Below, one piece after another: positions 38,128 through 48,376 of a stretch of DNA of 64,000 nucleotides (position 1 is the stretch's first letter; each line of letters begins with the position of its first letter). The notes below the pieces were generated by a model. The model did not search any database. It saw only the letters and a list, made by a program, of their open reading frames with translations, and had not been told where the DNA came from. The stretch covers positions 8,608 through 72,607 of the forward strand of contig NMRB01001149.1 of assembly GCA_002633025.1 (NCBI GenBank), given 5' to 3'. The stretch is from Notospermus geniculatus (Eukaryota; Nemertea; Pilidiophora; Heteronemertea; Lineidae). The translations under genes and the position numbers were made by a program.

Positions 38128-38265
38128 TTGCAGGGCCGTTTAGCTTTTTGGTCCTGGGGGGAAGCCTCTCTGTGGGGCGGAAGACCTTTTTTTGCCGTTT
38201 CTTGCCCAAAATCCGCATGAAAATCATTTTTGTGTTGGCTCTGGGGGGGGGGGGGGGGGGGCAAA
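38128..38265. repeat. G-run repeat, second copy, followed by a single N
   Basis: It shares GCAGGGCCGTTTAG, TTTTTGGTCC, GCCCAAAATCCGCATG and a long terminal G run with 13222-13378. The N at 38266 follows the G run. Confidence 0.75.
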
Positions 38266-38715
38266 NATAGGACGAATTAACCCTTCATGGTTGAAGATGG
38301 TAGAAGATTATGCTCACACCTTCACGTGGACTACAAACTTCACCAGTGACCTGACAGTCATATTGACAAATTTATTTTATTTCTTCATTTTCAAAGAGTG
38401 CATCAAGCGAACCCAAGGTGATAATGGCGGATCGGCTCAAATATTTTTAGCTTCCGAGGAATTAGAAACAGCTCCGGAGAGAGCATATATTTTCAATAGT
38501 CGGAAGCTGTTTTTAGCTCCAGGCCTTAAAACCTTATTTTCGAGCCCTGCAAAACATCTTTTATTCCAAGGTCCCTCCAACGGTTCAATGGCTGGGAATC
38601 ACCATCAAAACGTGCCAGCCACAAAATTCCTAAAAGATTGAGTTGAGAACCATATGAGCTCTAACTTGGCTCATTGTTGGCTCTTTAAGAAATATTTGAT
38701 GATTTGTATGTAATG

Positions 38716-38862
38716 TAGGAGGAAACCGGAGCACCCGAAGGAAACCTACGATGTCAGACAGTCACCTCTCTATCAGACGAGTACCGGGTCCGACCGGGAA
38801 TCGCACTCGGGACCTCAGAGGTGATAGGCACCAATATTTCCATTGCACCACTCTGAAAGCCA
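38716..38862 (-). mobile_element. tRNA-derived SINE, degenerate
   Basis: The minus strand has a tRNA-like head ending in a B-box-like GAGTGCGATTC (38798-38808). The tail GTTTCCTTCGGGTGCTCCGG is a conserved SINE 3' motif in marine invertebrates. Confidence 0.6.
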
Positions 38863-39020
38863 CAGAATGGTGAATGCTCTTTCACGGCCACACTGCCAAT
38901 GAAAGGAACACAGGAGATTCAATTATAAGTACCCATTACTGTCAATTATCATGTTCATACATAGAACATGTTGTACAATGAAATCTACAACCAATAGCAC
39001 CACATGACTGTGTGTGCATA

Positions 39021-39157
39021 CTAAGGCTGGCTGTCCATTCACGCGATTTTCGAGCGGCAGACGTTCGAAAGATCGTTTCTTTCCGCCGCGTTGGTCATGG
39101 ACAAAGGATGCGACAGCGCGCAGCACGAAAATCACGTGAATGGATTCTTAGCCTTAG
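39021..39157. mobile_element. Fold-back element
   Basis: Ends CTAAGGCTGGCTGTCCATTC / CTTAGCCTTAG complement and an ACGCGATTTTCG / CGAAAATCACGT inner pair. Confidence 0.75.
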
Positions 39158-39566
39158 AGATTCATTCTACATCCACGTTTCAATTTTCAGGGTTTATATT
39201 TCATTTCTGGCGGGGCAGGCAGGTTTTGCCAAACATTGCCAAAGGGGTTCTGCTCTACATCTTGCCTTGACAAGCGTCCCTATCACTCCTATTCTCGCTC
39301 AATCTATGGAAGTGTACCTAGTTCGAAGGGCGGAGTGACCGTAGGCGTTGGTATGTCAAGATACTGATTGTAGAGAGCATCATATCGCTCTATAACATAA
39401 GGGGTCAAATATGGCACTTTTGACTTATGCCACGCATGCTCACAATGCCACGTACCAAGAAACAAAGTGCTGCAACCAAGCGTATGACAACAATCAGGAT
39501 GGACAGCCCTTCTCTCATGTCTCTGGTGTAAATGTAATTTGAGGAGCATTTGACCCTGGGGACCAG

Positions 39567-39692
39567 GGGTGGCCGCATAGAAACTCCGCTACCGCTAGCG
39601 GAGCCCATCGGCCGATAGTGCTGTACATTTTTCCATGCATTTTTACACCGATAGGCTGTCGAAGCACTAGCGGAATTTCTATGCAGCCACCC
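39567..39692. mobile_element. Fold-back MITE, TSD CAG
   Basis: Ends GGGTGGCCGCATAGAAACTC and complement, flanked by CAG (39564-39566, 39693-39695). The stem contains ACTAGCGGAATTTCTATGC. Confidence 0.85.
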
Positions 39693-39875
39693 CAGGTCGC
39701 TGAAAGCCCTGTGCCATGTCTTTGGAGTGACTGCCACAACCCACAGCCTGAAAAGGCTAATACAGTCCACTCTCGAGGGTATTGTTGTTGGCAATGTTGA
39801 AATGCCTTCGAAAGAGGAAGTCAATTGTCTGTGGCGGTATATCGAGGGGTGGTATAGCGAGAGTGGACTGTACCT

Positions 39876-41099
39876 ACATGTACATACATCTCATGTAGAT
39901 TTAAATAACAAATTTCTCACTGGAAGGTTTTGTGAAGGCCAACGGAGCGTATCATCCACAGTTATTCAATTCAAAGCCAGATTATGAAGACAACAACATA
40001 CACAACACAAACGTCTGAAATCCATACCACTTTTTTCACATCACAAATCATTTATTACGAACGTTTTTACAACTATTGCAATTAATACCATGTCACACAG
40101 TAGAAACCTTGGGAGTCCATTTCAGCCATTGGTTATGAATATTACCTGCGGATGTGTGTGATCAAACTATGGCAACAAGTATGGACATATCACCTTTTAT
40201 GATCACAATACAGATTGATATTTATCTGCGTACACGGCCTATTAGGACACTTCCTGGATCAACTTCAAAGGCAACACAATAGAGATCCGCTTTTCATTCA
40301 ATTCCACTTGAAATGTCTTCTTATCACTATCACTTGAATCAATGTGAATTGTTGAAAGAAATAAACTACACTGGAACATGTGAATTTTTTTGCACTCAGC
40401 TCGGCATGATTACTTAGGTATATTAAATAAAGGACGCTTCAAATTCCTGGTGAATGTTAAGTGTAGCAGGCCTACATTCACCTTGTGCCAACTTTGCTCA
40501 CATGATACACATTGAGTGATCTTTCCTTTTATTAGGCGTACTTTACTCCCAAACCCAAACCTGTACGACAAGGCCATGAAAAATTCCATCATTCAATTAA
40601 TGCGCATGAATTTGTACGAGGACACCACCGTCAGGACTCTTCTGTAAGACTTCCAGCCGTGTGCCATTTATTGAAAGGAATCTGAAAGAAACATACAGGG
40701 TGTATCAAAAAGAGTCAACTCTTAGATGTGGAAGAGGGCACTCAAATTTTACTCCAGCTACGCTTCGGTATTTTCCAATGATGTACTGGAAAATTCAGTG
40801 ACATGTGACCACAACCAGGGCTATTTTATAGCAGAAAGCTACAAGGTGCAAATTGAATTGAACTTTTTATGTACTTCAATGTTTGGGCCCTTTTTCAGCC
40901 TTTTGGCTAACACGTTTCTTACATGTATGCTGAGGTCGGGGTGACCGAGCCACAAGACAGGCAATGTTTAAAAAAAAGTTAAAGTTTGGGTTTATAGCGT
41001 GATATCAACAACGGTAGAGGTGTCATCCAACTTTACACTTTAACCCCAGTCTATCCTGAAACCTTTCAGTAGAACTCAGATGAGCTGCTCATTCAGCGC
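39876..41099. other. No gene seen
   Basis: Non-coding by inspection, after a small inverted pair ACAGTCCACTCTCG / CGAGAGTGGACTGT (39762-39872). Confidence 0.55.
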
Positions 41100-41264
41100 T
41101 ACAATCTGGGCATTTCCGACTGGTACCCATTTATACACCTGGGTGGAGAGAGAGAGGCCAGTGAGGCAAAGAGACTTGCCCAAAGTCTCACGCCCAGTGG
41201 GATTCGAACCCGGGACCCTCTGACCACTAGTTGGAGACCCGAACCACTACACCACCATGGCTCC
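41100..41264 (-). mobile_element. tRNA-derived SINE
   Basis: The minus strand begins GGAGCCATGGTGGTGTAGTG (A box) with a B box GTTCGAATCC at 41200-41209. It then continues through a GGCAAGTCTCTTTGCCTCAC region to CACCCAGGTGTATAAATGGG, a block seen in many invertebrate SINEs. A real tRNA gene is excluded by the acceptor-stem mismatch and the long body. Confidence 0.75.
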
Positions 41265-41426
41265 TCATGTTACTATTTATATCAGGAGAAATTTACATGA
41301 ACTATGCATTTGCTTCCAAAATGTGTTTCTTTTTTTGTACACCCTGTATGCTTCAATTCCAGCAGAATTTTCTTTACCAAAATCCCAACTTTATCATGAA
41401 GCATGAGCATCTTACAAGTTTGGGCA

Positions 41427-41553
41427 GCTTTCCATTGGAGCGTTTCCGTCCACGGAAATGCTCAAAGCATTGTTTTTTCTGCGGCTTGTCACGGCGCGGA
41501 AAAAAACAACGCTTTTGAGCATTTCCGTGCACGGAAACGCTCCAATGGAAAGC
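41427..41553. mobile_element. 127-bp hairpin element
   Basis: Arms GCTTTCCATTGGAGCGTTTC and complement, continuing CGTCCACGGAAATGCTCAAA. Confidence 0.85.
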
Positions 41554-43135
41554 CTCCCTTACCGTCTCCAAAGAACGTTTCTCTACTCTGGCTGCAGTCA
41601 TGAGTCAGTTGTCTTAGAACAATTGTCAGTCATGTCAGTAATGAGTCTGTGTTCACACCCACCCACACACAGAGATGGTTTGGTTCCGGTGAACTGTCAA
41701 AGGAAGTCAGATCTTAACTCAAACATGGACTGGAGACAGGAGAGCAATGACTATGAATCACAGATAATACCAGCTATGACATGTACAAGACATTGAATAA
41801 TGATCAGATGGGCTGCTTGAAACACTGATTAGGGTGTGAAATAAGTAAATCTCTGGTAAATAAATATGCACAAAATATAGAAAATTGGATACAAATAAAC
41901 TACATGTATGCCTGTTTTCCTCGACTACAGACCCCCCTTTATTTATACTTCCATCATGTTCCTGTTCATCCCCATTCTAAGATTTTTGGGATAAACCCTG
42001 TTTTTTATTGTTAAATGGTATCCAACATCGAGAGTTTCAGTTCTATGTTCTCGAATCCATCTCTCGTCAGGGTTTCTGCCAGAAATTTTTTTGATGGTAC
42101 TAATTTCTTCAAAATCGGCAAAACCCCATGAAATTAAAGAAAATGGTCCTTTTCTGTTCCTAACTCCCACAGTACCCTTAGTACCCTCTGGTGGAAACTC
42201 TGTATTGTTGGCCTACATGTATAATGTGTTATGCATCTGCCTAACATGCCTAAGGTGAAGATGAATGCGGGATGATGATGATGGTGAATCAGAATTTTTG
42301 TAAAGAATTCAGCAACACACTCGTCCATTATGCCTAACTTTGGAGCTAGGCCTACAGGAAACCATTCATGTCAAGAAGGATGAGTATCTGTGGCATGATC
42401 AGGACACGCTGCATGCTGATAATGAATGCGATATCCAACAGGAAATGGCAGTGGATTCCTTACCTGTACCTGATACTAGCCACAGCATTGATCATGTTGA
42501 TTACTACCTGTACTGAGTGAGTGAGCAACACACAGCAATTCGTCATGCCAGTACAGTGCAGGCAGCCTGAGCTAGTGTACGGTCTGTATCTGTAGTATAC
42601 AATATGCATGCCTGGTGCGTGTATCATTCAAGCACCAAAGAAATAGGCGAGAATTTTCCACAGACCGACTCTGTCAATATCAAATATTGTCAAATTTGGC
42701 ATGAGGCCCACTAAGCTGAATAATTCTGTTCATGCACTACTTTGATACATGCAATAGAATTGTAAAGGATAACTTACCCGGCAAAATTGAAGGTCTTCAG
42801 AGTGGAACAAACTAAATGCGCTGTCCAAATTCTGTTGATATTCCAATTCCCAGAGCTCAGAACCCACTTCTCCTTACTTCCTGTTTTTATGGGAGTATTT
42901 AATAATCTGCAGCATATCCAGACACCTCTAGTATTTATAGTGAAACCTGACCAAAATCAATTTCTATGACAGAGAGAGAAAGAGCGAAAAAAACATCAAA
43001 GTGACTTCGTTAAAAACGGTCATTTATGCACAGTTTGCTCACCATCCACAAAGTCGCGATGTTTTATTTGGGGGACAGGAGCCCTGGATTGTGTAGTGTG
43101 TACATGTAATTCCACATGAAATTGACAAAGTAGTC
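41554..43135. other. No gene seen
   Basis: Contains a one-sided GGGTTTCTGCC repeat piece (about 42066-42200); otherwise unremarkable. Confidence 0.55.
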
Positions 43136-43388
43136 AGGGTTTCTGCCAGCGGGGGGTACGGGGGGTACAAATCTCCCCCATGGCTTGAAGTAGGGGGGTA
43201 TGTACCCCCCTTCTATCTGCTGAGCAATGCAGATTTCTTCTTCCAAATGTCAGGAAAATGGCTTAAAAAAAAGGGCTTAAAAAAAGCAAATTTTTCTGAG
43301 AGAGGTCCCCAGAGCCCCACCTGAGGGTGCTTGTGATGCCGCACAAGCTATTGTACCCCCTTCTTTCAATTTCTGGCGGAAACCCTGG
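43136..43388 (+). repeat. Dispersed repeat with GGGTTTCTGCC ends
   Basis: Ends CAGGGTTTCTGCCAGC and TGGCGGAAACCCTG are inverted. The inside matches 37278-37560. Related one-sided pieces lie at 36390-36525 and 42070-42200. Confidence 0.75.
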
Positions 43389-44369
43389 TAGTCTCGGACA
43401 GAGAAGAATGTAAACTTCTGTGCATGACACAGGCCTAACCTCAGGAATGCCTTTGTATTTTTTAGGCTGGCAGGCCTAGGCGGTGCGAGGCCTATCCGTG
43501 CTTAGCTGAGCGTGGTAGGCCTACTGATCATTCATTCATTGAGGCCTTTGCCTAGCTCAGGCTACCTGAGGAGGCAATCACGGCGGATCCACAATTTTGG
43601 AAAAGAGGGGGCGCACTGTACTAGAAACATTGAAATCTGTTCCGTGGTAAATTTTTTCAATGATTTGCTCCGAATTTCAGTTTTACAGTGTTGGTTAACA
43701 AAAGGGGAGTGTGTGTGTGTGTGCCCCCTGCTCTGGATCCACGCCTAGCCTGGCAATCAATTTTACTGCAAACCAGCGAACAAAAAGTGCATGAGTGATC
43801 ACCATCCCATTCCCATCGATCACCCTCGGCATCACCCGACTCATCTCATATCATCATGATAGGCCTACGTACGGCCTATGACGACAAAAAATGACATGGC
43901 TTCTTCTTTTGTTGTCTTTGCCTCCGTCGGGCTCCGTCCTTCTTTTTGTGCCTTGCCTATCATACTTTCAGAGGCCTATCCTAATTCAAGTGCATCATTT
44001 ACATATATCACGTAGGCCTACACAGCAACAGGGTATCATGTGTACATGACATGCACGATTACATGGTATATCACTATCACACAGTGATCAGACGCCGCCT
44101 GTACATTATGCACAGCCGCCCATGTGCATAACTATCATACATTGCTGAGAACGGGGAGGCCATTTTCTTCCTGCATGGGGTCTTACGTCAGGTTTGGCGC
44201 GTTCAGACGCCAGGGACGTGAAGTACGGATCTAATGATGCCGAATTTCACTCGTGCACACTCTATGTATCATTTTTGCGTCCTCAAATCGCGAAAAATTC
44301 ATGATAACTTACGCACTGACGGGTGTTTTCTCAACGAATTCCGGCGTGCCGCGAGGGTGCACTCCTCAA
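43389..44369. other. Upstream region of MRTO4, no gene
   Basis: It includes a GGCGGATCCACAATTTTGGA repeat (43573-43745) related to pieces at 58330-58480 and 59145-59290, and many AGGCCTA words. No coding support. Confidence 0.55.
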
Positions 44370-44496
44370 AGATGACGTCAATTTTCCCGGCAAGCACTTG
44401 TGATTTCGCACCACTTCCTGTTTATCTCTGAAACACGTGGCTCCGTATTTTTCCCGTAAAATTACGATCTACGGCTGAAATTAGCCAATATTCACC
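44370..44496 (+). promoter_or_regulatory. MRTO4: Probable MRTO4 promoter with CRE, ETS and E-box words
   Basis: The 127 bp before the MRTO4 ATG contain a perfect palindromic CRE word TGACGTCA (44373-44380), an ETS-type word CACTTCCTG (44412-44420) and a canonical E-box CACGTG (44434-44439). No TATA box is seen. Myc/Max-type CACGTG sites and ETS sites are typical of ribosome-biogenesis promoters, which fits the gene. The transcription start is not visible from sequence alone. Confidence 0.5.
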
Positions 44497-47202
44497 ATGC
44501 CGAAGTCTAAGAGGGATAAGAAAAGTAATTTCCCACATTGACATTGACATTTTTGTCTTAAATTTGCCAGGAAAGAGGTGTTTTTATTCTTGTCCGAAAA
44601 TAGAGAACCCAATCTTGGCCTCTGTACGAACTTTGTATGGTTGTTGTGTACATTCGTTTGTCGGATGTGGGCATGGCTTCACATGCATGCATGGTTTGGC
44701 CCCTTCCTGCCCCAAGTCTGTGTTCATTGTGTGCGAGTTGATGATAAGATACAGACTCCAGACTCCTGCTGCAATAGTAATCAAGTGCTCAAACATCACG
44801 GAATAAATGACTGACTCTCGTCTGACGGAGGTGCCTAGGCTAGCGCCTAGGCCTATCACAGGTTCTTGTGGTTCGATACTATCTGACTATAATTAGTGAC
44901 TATACTCGGGGACCACCGATCCTTACACACTTCACTGAGAATGTATACTTCTATACATTCTCAGTGAAGTGTGTAAGGATCGGTGGTCTCCTAGTATAGT
45001 ATCCAACCACAAGAACCTGTGGGCCTATGTCATGATGTGAATGTCATCAGCAAAGCGTCAAGTTGTCTTTTTTTCATCTTTTTAGTTTCCCTCACCAGAA
45101 CAGAGAAGAAAGGTCTCGAGTTGAAACAGAGGTTGATTGAAGATGTAAGTATAGCCTACAGGTTAGATCTGGTAAGGATAAGGTTGGTTGAAACTGAATG
45201 GGAATGGCCTTCATGATATAGCCATGCCATGTCGTGATGTGTGAAATATTCACAATTTAATTAGGGCCTAGGGCAGGCCTACTAATTTTTGTACTTTTTC
45301 TCTATTACAGATAAGAAATGCTGTTGACAAATTTGCCAGGATTTTCATATTTTCTGTGGAGAATATGCGGAATGACAAACTGAAGTTATTACGAACAGAA
45401 TGGAATCATAGCAGGTATGAACAATATTCCAAATGACATGAATAACAATGCAATATTGATTTTCCTCACCAGACATGCCAGACACACTGCATTGCTATTC
45501 TTTCTAGATGAAGTTAATCCGTAAAACTGAAAGTTTAACCCACAAGAAGGTGTGGCTGTTGCTAGTTTACTTTTTGTTACCGGGTACTGTCAGCTCAGAG
45601 AGGAGCAATGGTATGCTTATTTGTTTACATCTTGAAAGTTTTTTGTCCCTTGTTTTCATTTCTAGTTGGTCTTATTTTATTGCAGATTTTTCTTCGGTAA
45701 AAATAAAGTTATGGCAGTTGCTCTTGGTCGAGGCCCTGAAGACGAATACAGAGACAATTTACATCGCCTTAGTCACTATCTCCAGGGAGAAAAGGGGTTG
45801 CTGTTCACCAATAGATCGAAAGAAGAAGTTTTAGAGTGAGTTTCAGGGCTTGAGATAAACCCTCGAAGAGCCCCCAAAAGGAAGGACCCAAGTTGCAATT
45901 TCGAAATCTGGTTCACCAATACATTAAGAACCCTTGGAAAATGATATGGGACCCTTAAAACCCCATCTTTTTTTAGGAGTCCAGTGGGAGTCCTGAAATT
46001 TTTCATGGCACATTTGAGAAAATAAGCTATCTTAAGTTACTAGTTACTAGTACCCTAGTTCTAAGTTACGGTACTAGTATCCTTTTCCTACTTCCAATTA
46101 TTTTTTATTTTCCCAGGTTTTTTGACAACCACAGAATGAGTGATTTCGCCCGGTCGGGGAACCAGGCAACACAAACCGTAGTTCTTGACGAAGGTCCTCT
46201 GCGGCAGTTCTCACATTCAATGGAACCTCAGCTTCGACAACTCGGTCTACCGACTGCATTAAAACGGGGTATCATCACAATAACAAAAGAGTATGAAGTT
46301 TGTAAGAAGGGACAGATTTTGACTCCAGAACAAGCTCGAATACTAGTAAGTTTGATTTACCAGAATGTAGTTTGATGGCTTTGATCACAAACTATAAGAA
46401 TCCATGCTAGAACTTCTTTTACTTTGTTCACCAGAAATGATTTAGACTGGAAAGCTACTGGTACATACGGTAACCCACAATCACATTGTCCATCTGACTG
46501 TAAATAAGTTATCCAACATAGAGCACAAAATGATAGTACCTAAAAGTAAAAGTTGTCTCTGAATTTTGCAAATTTTCGACCCCAACAAAGTCATCTCCGA
46601 ATTTTGCAAATTTTCGACCCCAACCGAGGTCTGAGGAAGACCCCAGTTGGGGTCGAAAAAATTTGCGAAATTCGGAGATGACTTTTACTACTATAATTTT
46701 TCGGCTTGCAGACGATAACCAGTCAGATATGATGGATGACGTAACTGTGGGTTATGCAGTTTTCTGCTCACCTCGAATGACGAGGTTCAACAAGTGCAAA
46801 AATCTCAACTCAAAGAGTTGTTCTTTACAATACACTTTCAGAAACTACTTGGCTATGAAATGGCGGCGTTTTATGTCACGATAGAGGGTATGTGGAGTAA
46901 CGATGGCACCTACAAGTCTTTACTAAAAAAACGCAAGGAAATGCATGTACCGAAGAAAATGAGAATGAAACGTAAGTTGACCCGACACTGCAGTTCAATT
47001 CTGGTGATTCACCAGTTTGGTCAAAGTTCCCTTCTTTGGAGGATCACCCCTTTTTTGAGGCCCCTCACTTTTCATAAGCGCTTAGTTTCTTGGAATTTCT
47101 TTTGCAGCGCTAACAACTGCAGAAGACGAAGATGAAACGATGATGAAATACGAAGCAGAAGACGGAAGTAGTGACGAGAATGATGAGGAAGAAGACACGT
47201 GA
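44497..47202 (+). CDS. MRTO4: MRTO4, mRNA turnover protein 4 / ribosome assembly factor, complete, 7 coding exons
   Basis: Nucleolar factor related to ribosomal stalk protein P0 (uL10). In known systems it occupies the P0 site on pre-60S particles and is later exchanged for P0. Coding exons by eye: 44497-44524, 45086-45144, 45311-45414, 45686-45835, 46117-46345, 46842-46971 and 47108-47202. All borders are GT-AG and phases are consistent; the sum is 795 nt, or 264 aa (human is 239). The protein opens MPKSKRDKK and continues with the family blocks [39 protein letters not shown], then [20 protein letters not shown]-like sequence and [19 protein letters not shown]. The C-terminus is acidic ([14 protein letters not shown]), as in orthologues. 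The ATG has no competing upstream start. Neighbour SFI1 converges from the right. Introns 1 and 5 carry fold-back insertions. The identity is secure; small border errors are possible. Confidence 0.95.
44857..45021. mobile_element. Fold-back element in MRTO4 intron 1
   Basis: Near-perfect arms run from CACAGGTTCTTGTGG to CCACAAGAACCTGTG, with an inner stem of about 40 bp around CCGATCCTTACACACTTCAC and a CTTC loop. The left arm holds about 15 extra bases. Confidence 0.85.
46545..46688. mobile_element. Fold-back element of the CGACCCCAAC family (MRTO4 intron 5)
   Basis: Outer arms AGTAAAAGTTGTCTCTGAAT and complement. The left arm segment GAATTTTGCAAATTTTCGAC is present twice in tandem. Confidence 0.75.
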
Positions 47203-47243
47203 TTGGTCAATTTTCAAAGACACATGATTGGTCAATTTTCAAA
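47194..47243 (+). repeat. 25-bp tandem duplication across the MRTO4 stop codon
   Basis: GACACGTGATTGGTCAATTT and GACACATGATTGGTCAATTT blocks follow each other directly. The first contains the last codons and the TGA; the second lies in the 3' UTR. Confidence 0.9.
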
Positions 47244-47614
47244 GACACTGTAAACATTGTTTTCCTTCGTCGATACTGATGAATCTGAGGCCTTCTGTCG
47301 TGTAGCAGTATTTAATGTGGCTTTTTAAGTCCCATGCTCAAAATAAGACTTTGAACTTTTGATGAAATACAAGTGAAAGGTAGATCCATGTGAGAGTTTT
47401 CTTCTACAGATCAACTCAGTTTTAGAAAAATATGGACTCACTTTTTTTGTGTTGCGAAGAAAATATGAAACATGTCCTAGATTTGTGAATTACCGATACG
47501 GTTTGTTCGAAAAAACACACGAGGTAATATGCTACCTTGAATGATTTATATTGTTAAGGTTACCAGATTCATTTGAAATGAAGTGTATTTTATAGTTGTA
47601 CATACATGTATGAA

Positions 47615-47620
47615 AATAAA
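47615..47620 (+). terminator. MRTO4: Candidate MRTO4 poly(A) signal AATAAA
   Basis: AATAAA lies about 410 nt past the MRTO4 stop, on the gene strand, in AT-rich sequence. It is the best match seen between the two convergent genes. Use of the site is inferred. Confidence 0.35.
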
Positions 47621-47860
47621 ATGATAAAAGATACATTTAGTTTTCCATTGCATCAGGTACTGGCTGCATTGCTTGGAGAGCAGACAAAGAGGAAGTGTTT
47701 TTCTGCGGGCCTTGGGGTAGAATTCCCACAATACCTCAGGGGACAAGATCATACCTGGCCTTGAAACAGCAACAGGAAGAAAAATGAATGAATTATTACT
47801 AAAAAGTTTAATTTTCATTTGGATAAGAAATGCCACAATACATTCTCACCTCGTTGCAGA

Positions 47861-48330
47861 ACAAACTGTTCATGCTCAATACATCTCAGAACTGGCTTTG
47901 CCCATTTGCGGTGGCCAAAAAGCTACATAACCTGCAATCACTACTGTTAATGCAAGTATAATTCCTCGGCTTCTGATGGTAGTCAATAGAGGTTTCCCAC
48001 GTGACGTCATCAAGGCCGCGTTGGCCGTCAAATTGACCACGTGTTTCCTGAAGGAACGTCACGATGACGCGATGACGTTATTTCGGGTCGTGTCTCGTCG
48101 CGTCAGGCGGGACGTCAATCCACGTGTAGCACCCTATTGACGCCAGTTTGCGTCATTTTGACGGCTAGTCACATGACTTGATGACGTCAGTGGGATTCCT
48201 CTATACAGGTGCGATGGGCGATGTGCGGTAATTGTGGGTTATGTAGTTTTCTAGTCGCCACAAATGGCAAAGTTAAGCTCGTCCAAACATCTCAACTTCA
48301 TAAGTGCTGTTCTTTGCACTTAGAGAAACC
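47861..48330. repeat. Inverted copies of a dispersed ~100-bp repeat flanking the 47996-48204 fold-back
   Basis: 48221-48330 (+) and 47861-47940 (-) share TTGTGGGTTATGTAG, TTGGACG or GGCAAAG, and CATCTCA words. A third copy is at 46739-46838 in MRTO4 intron 5. Confidence 0.6.
47996..48204. mobile_element. Fold-back element between MRTO4 and SFI1, rich in TGACGTCA words
   Basis: Ends ATAGAGGTTTCCCACGTGAC and GATTCCTCTAT-type complement, with several GACGTCA and GTCACG words inside. It lies between inverted copies of the GTGGGTTATGTAG repeat (47861-47940 and 48221-48330). Confidence 0.7.
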
Positions 48331-48376
48331 ACATGTAATTAGCTACATATGAAATGACATTCAAATTTCAACTTTC

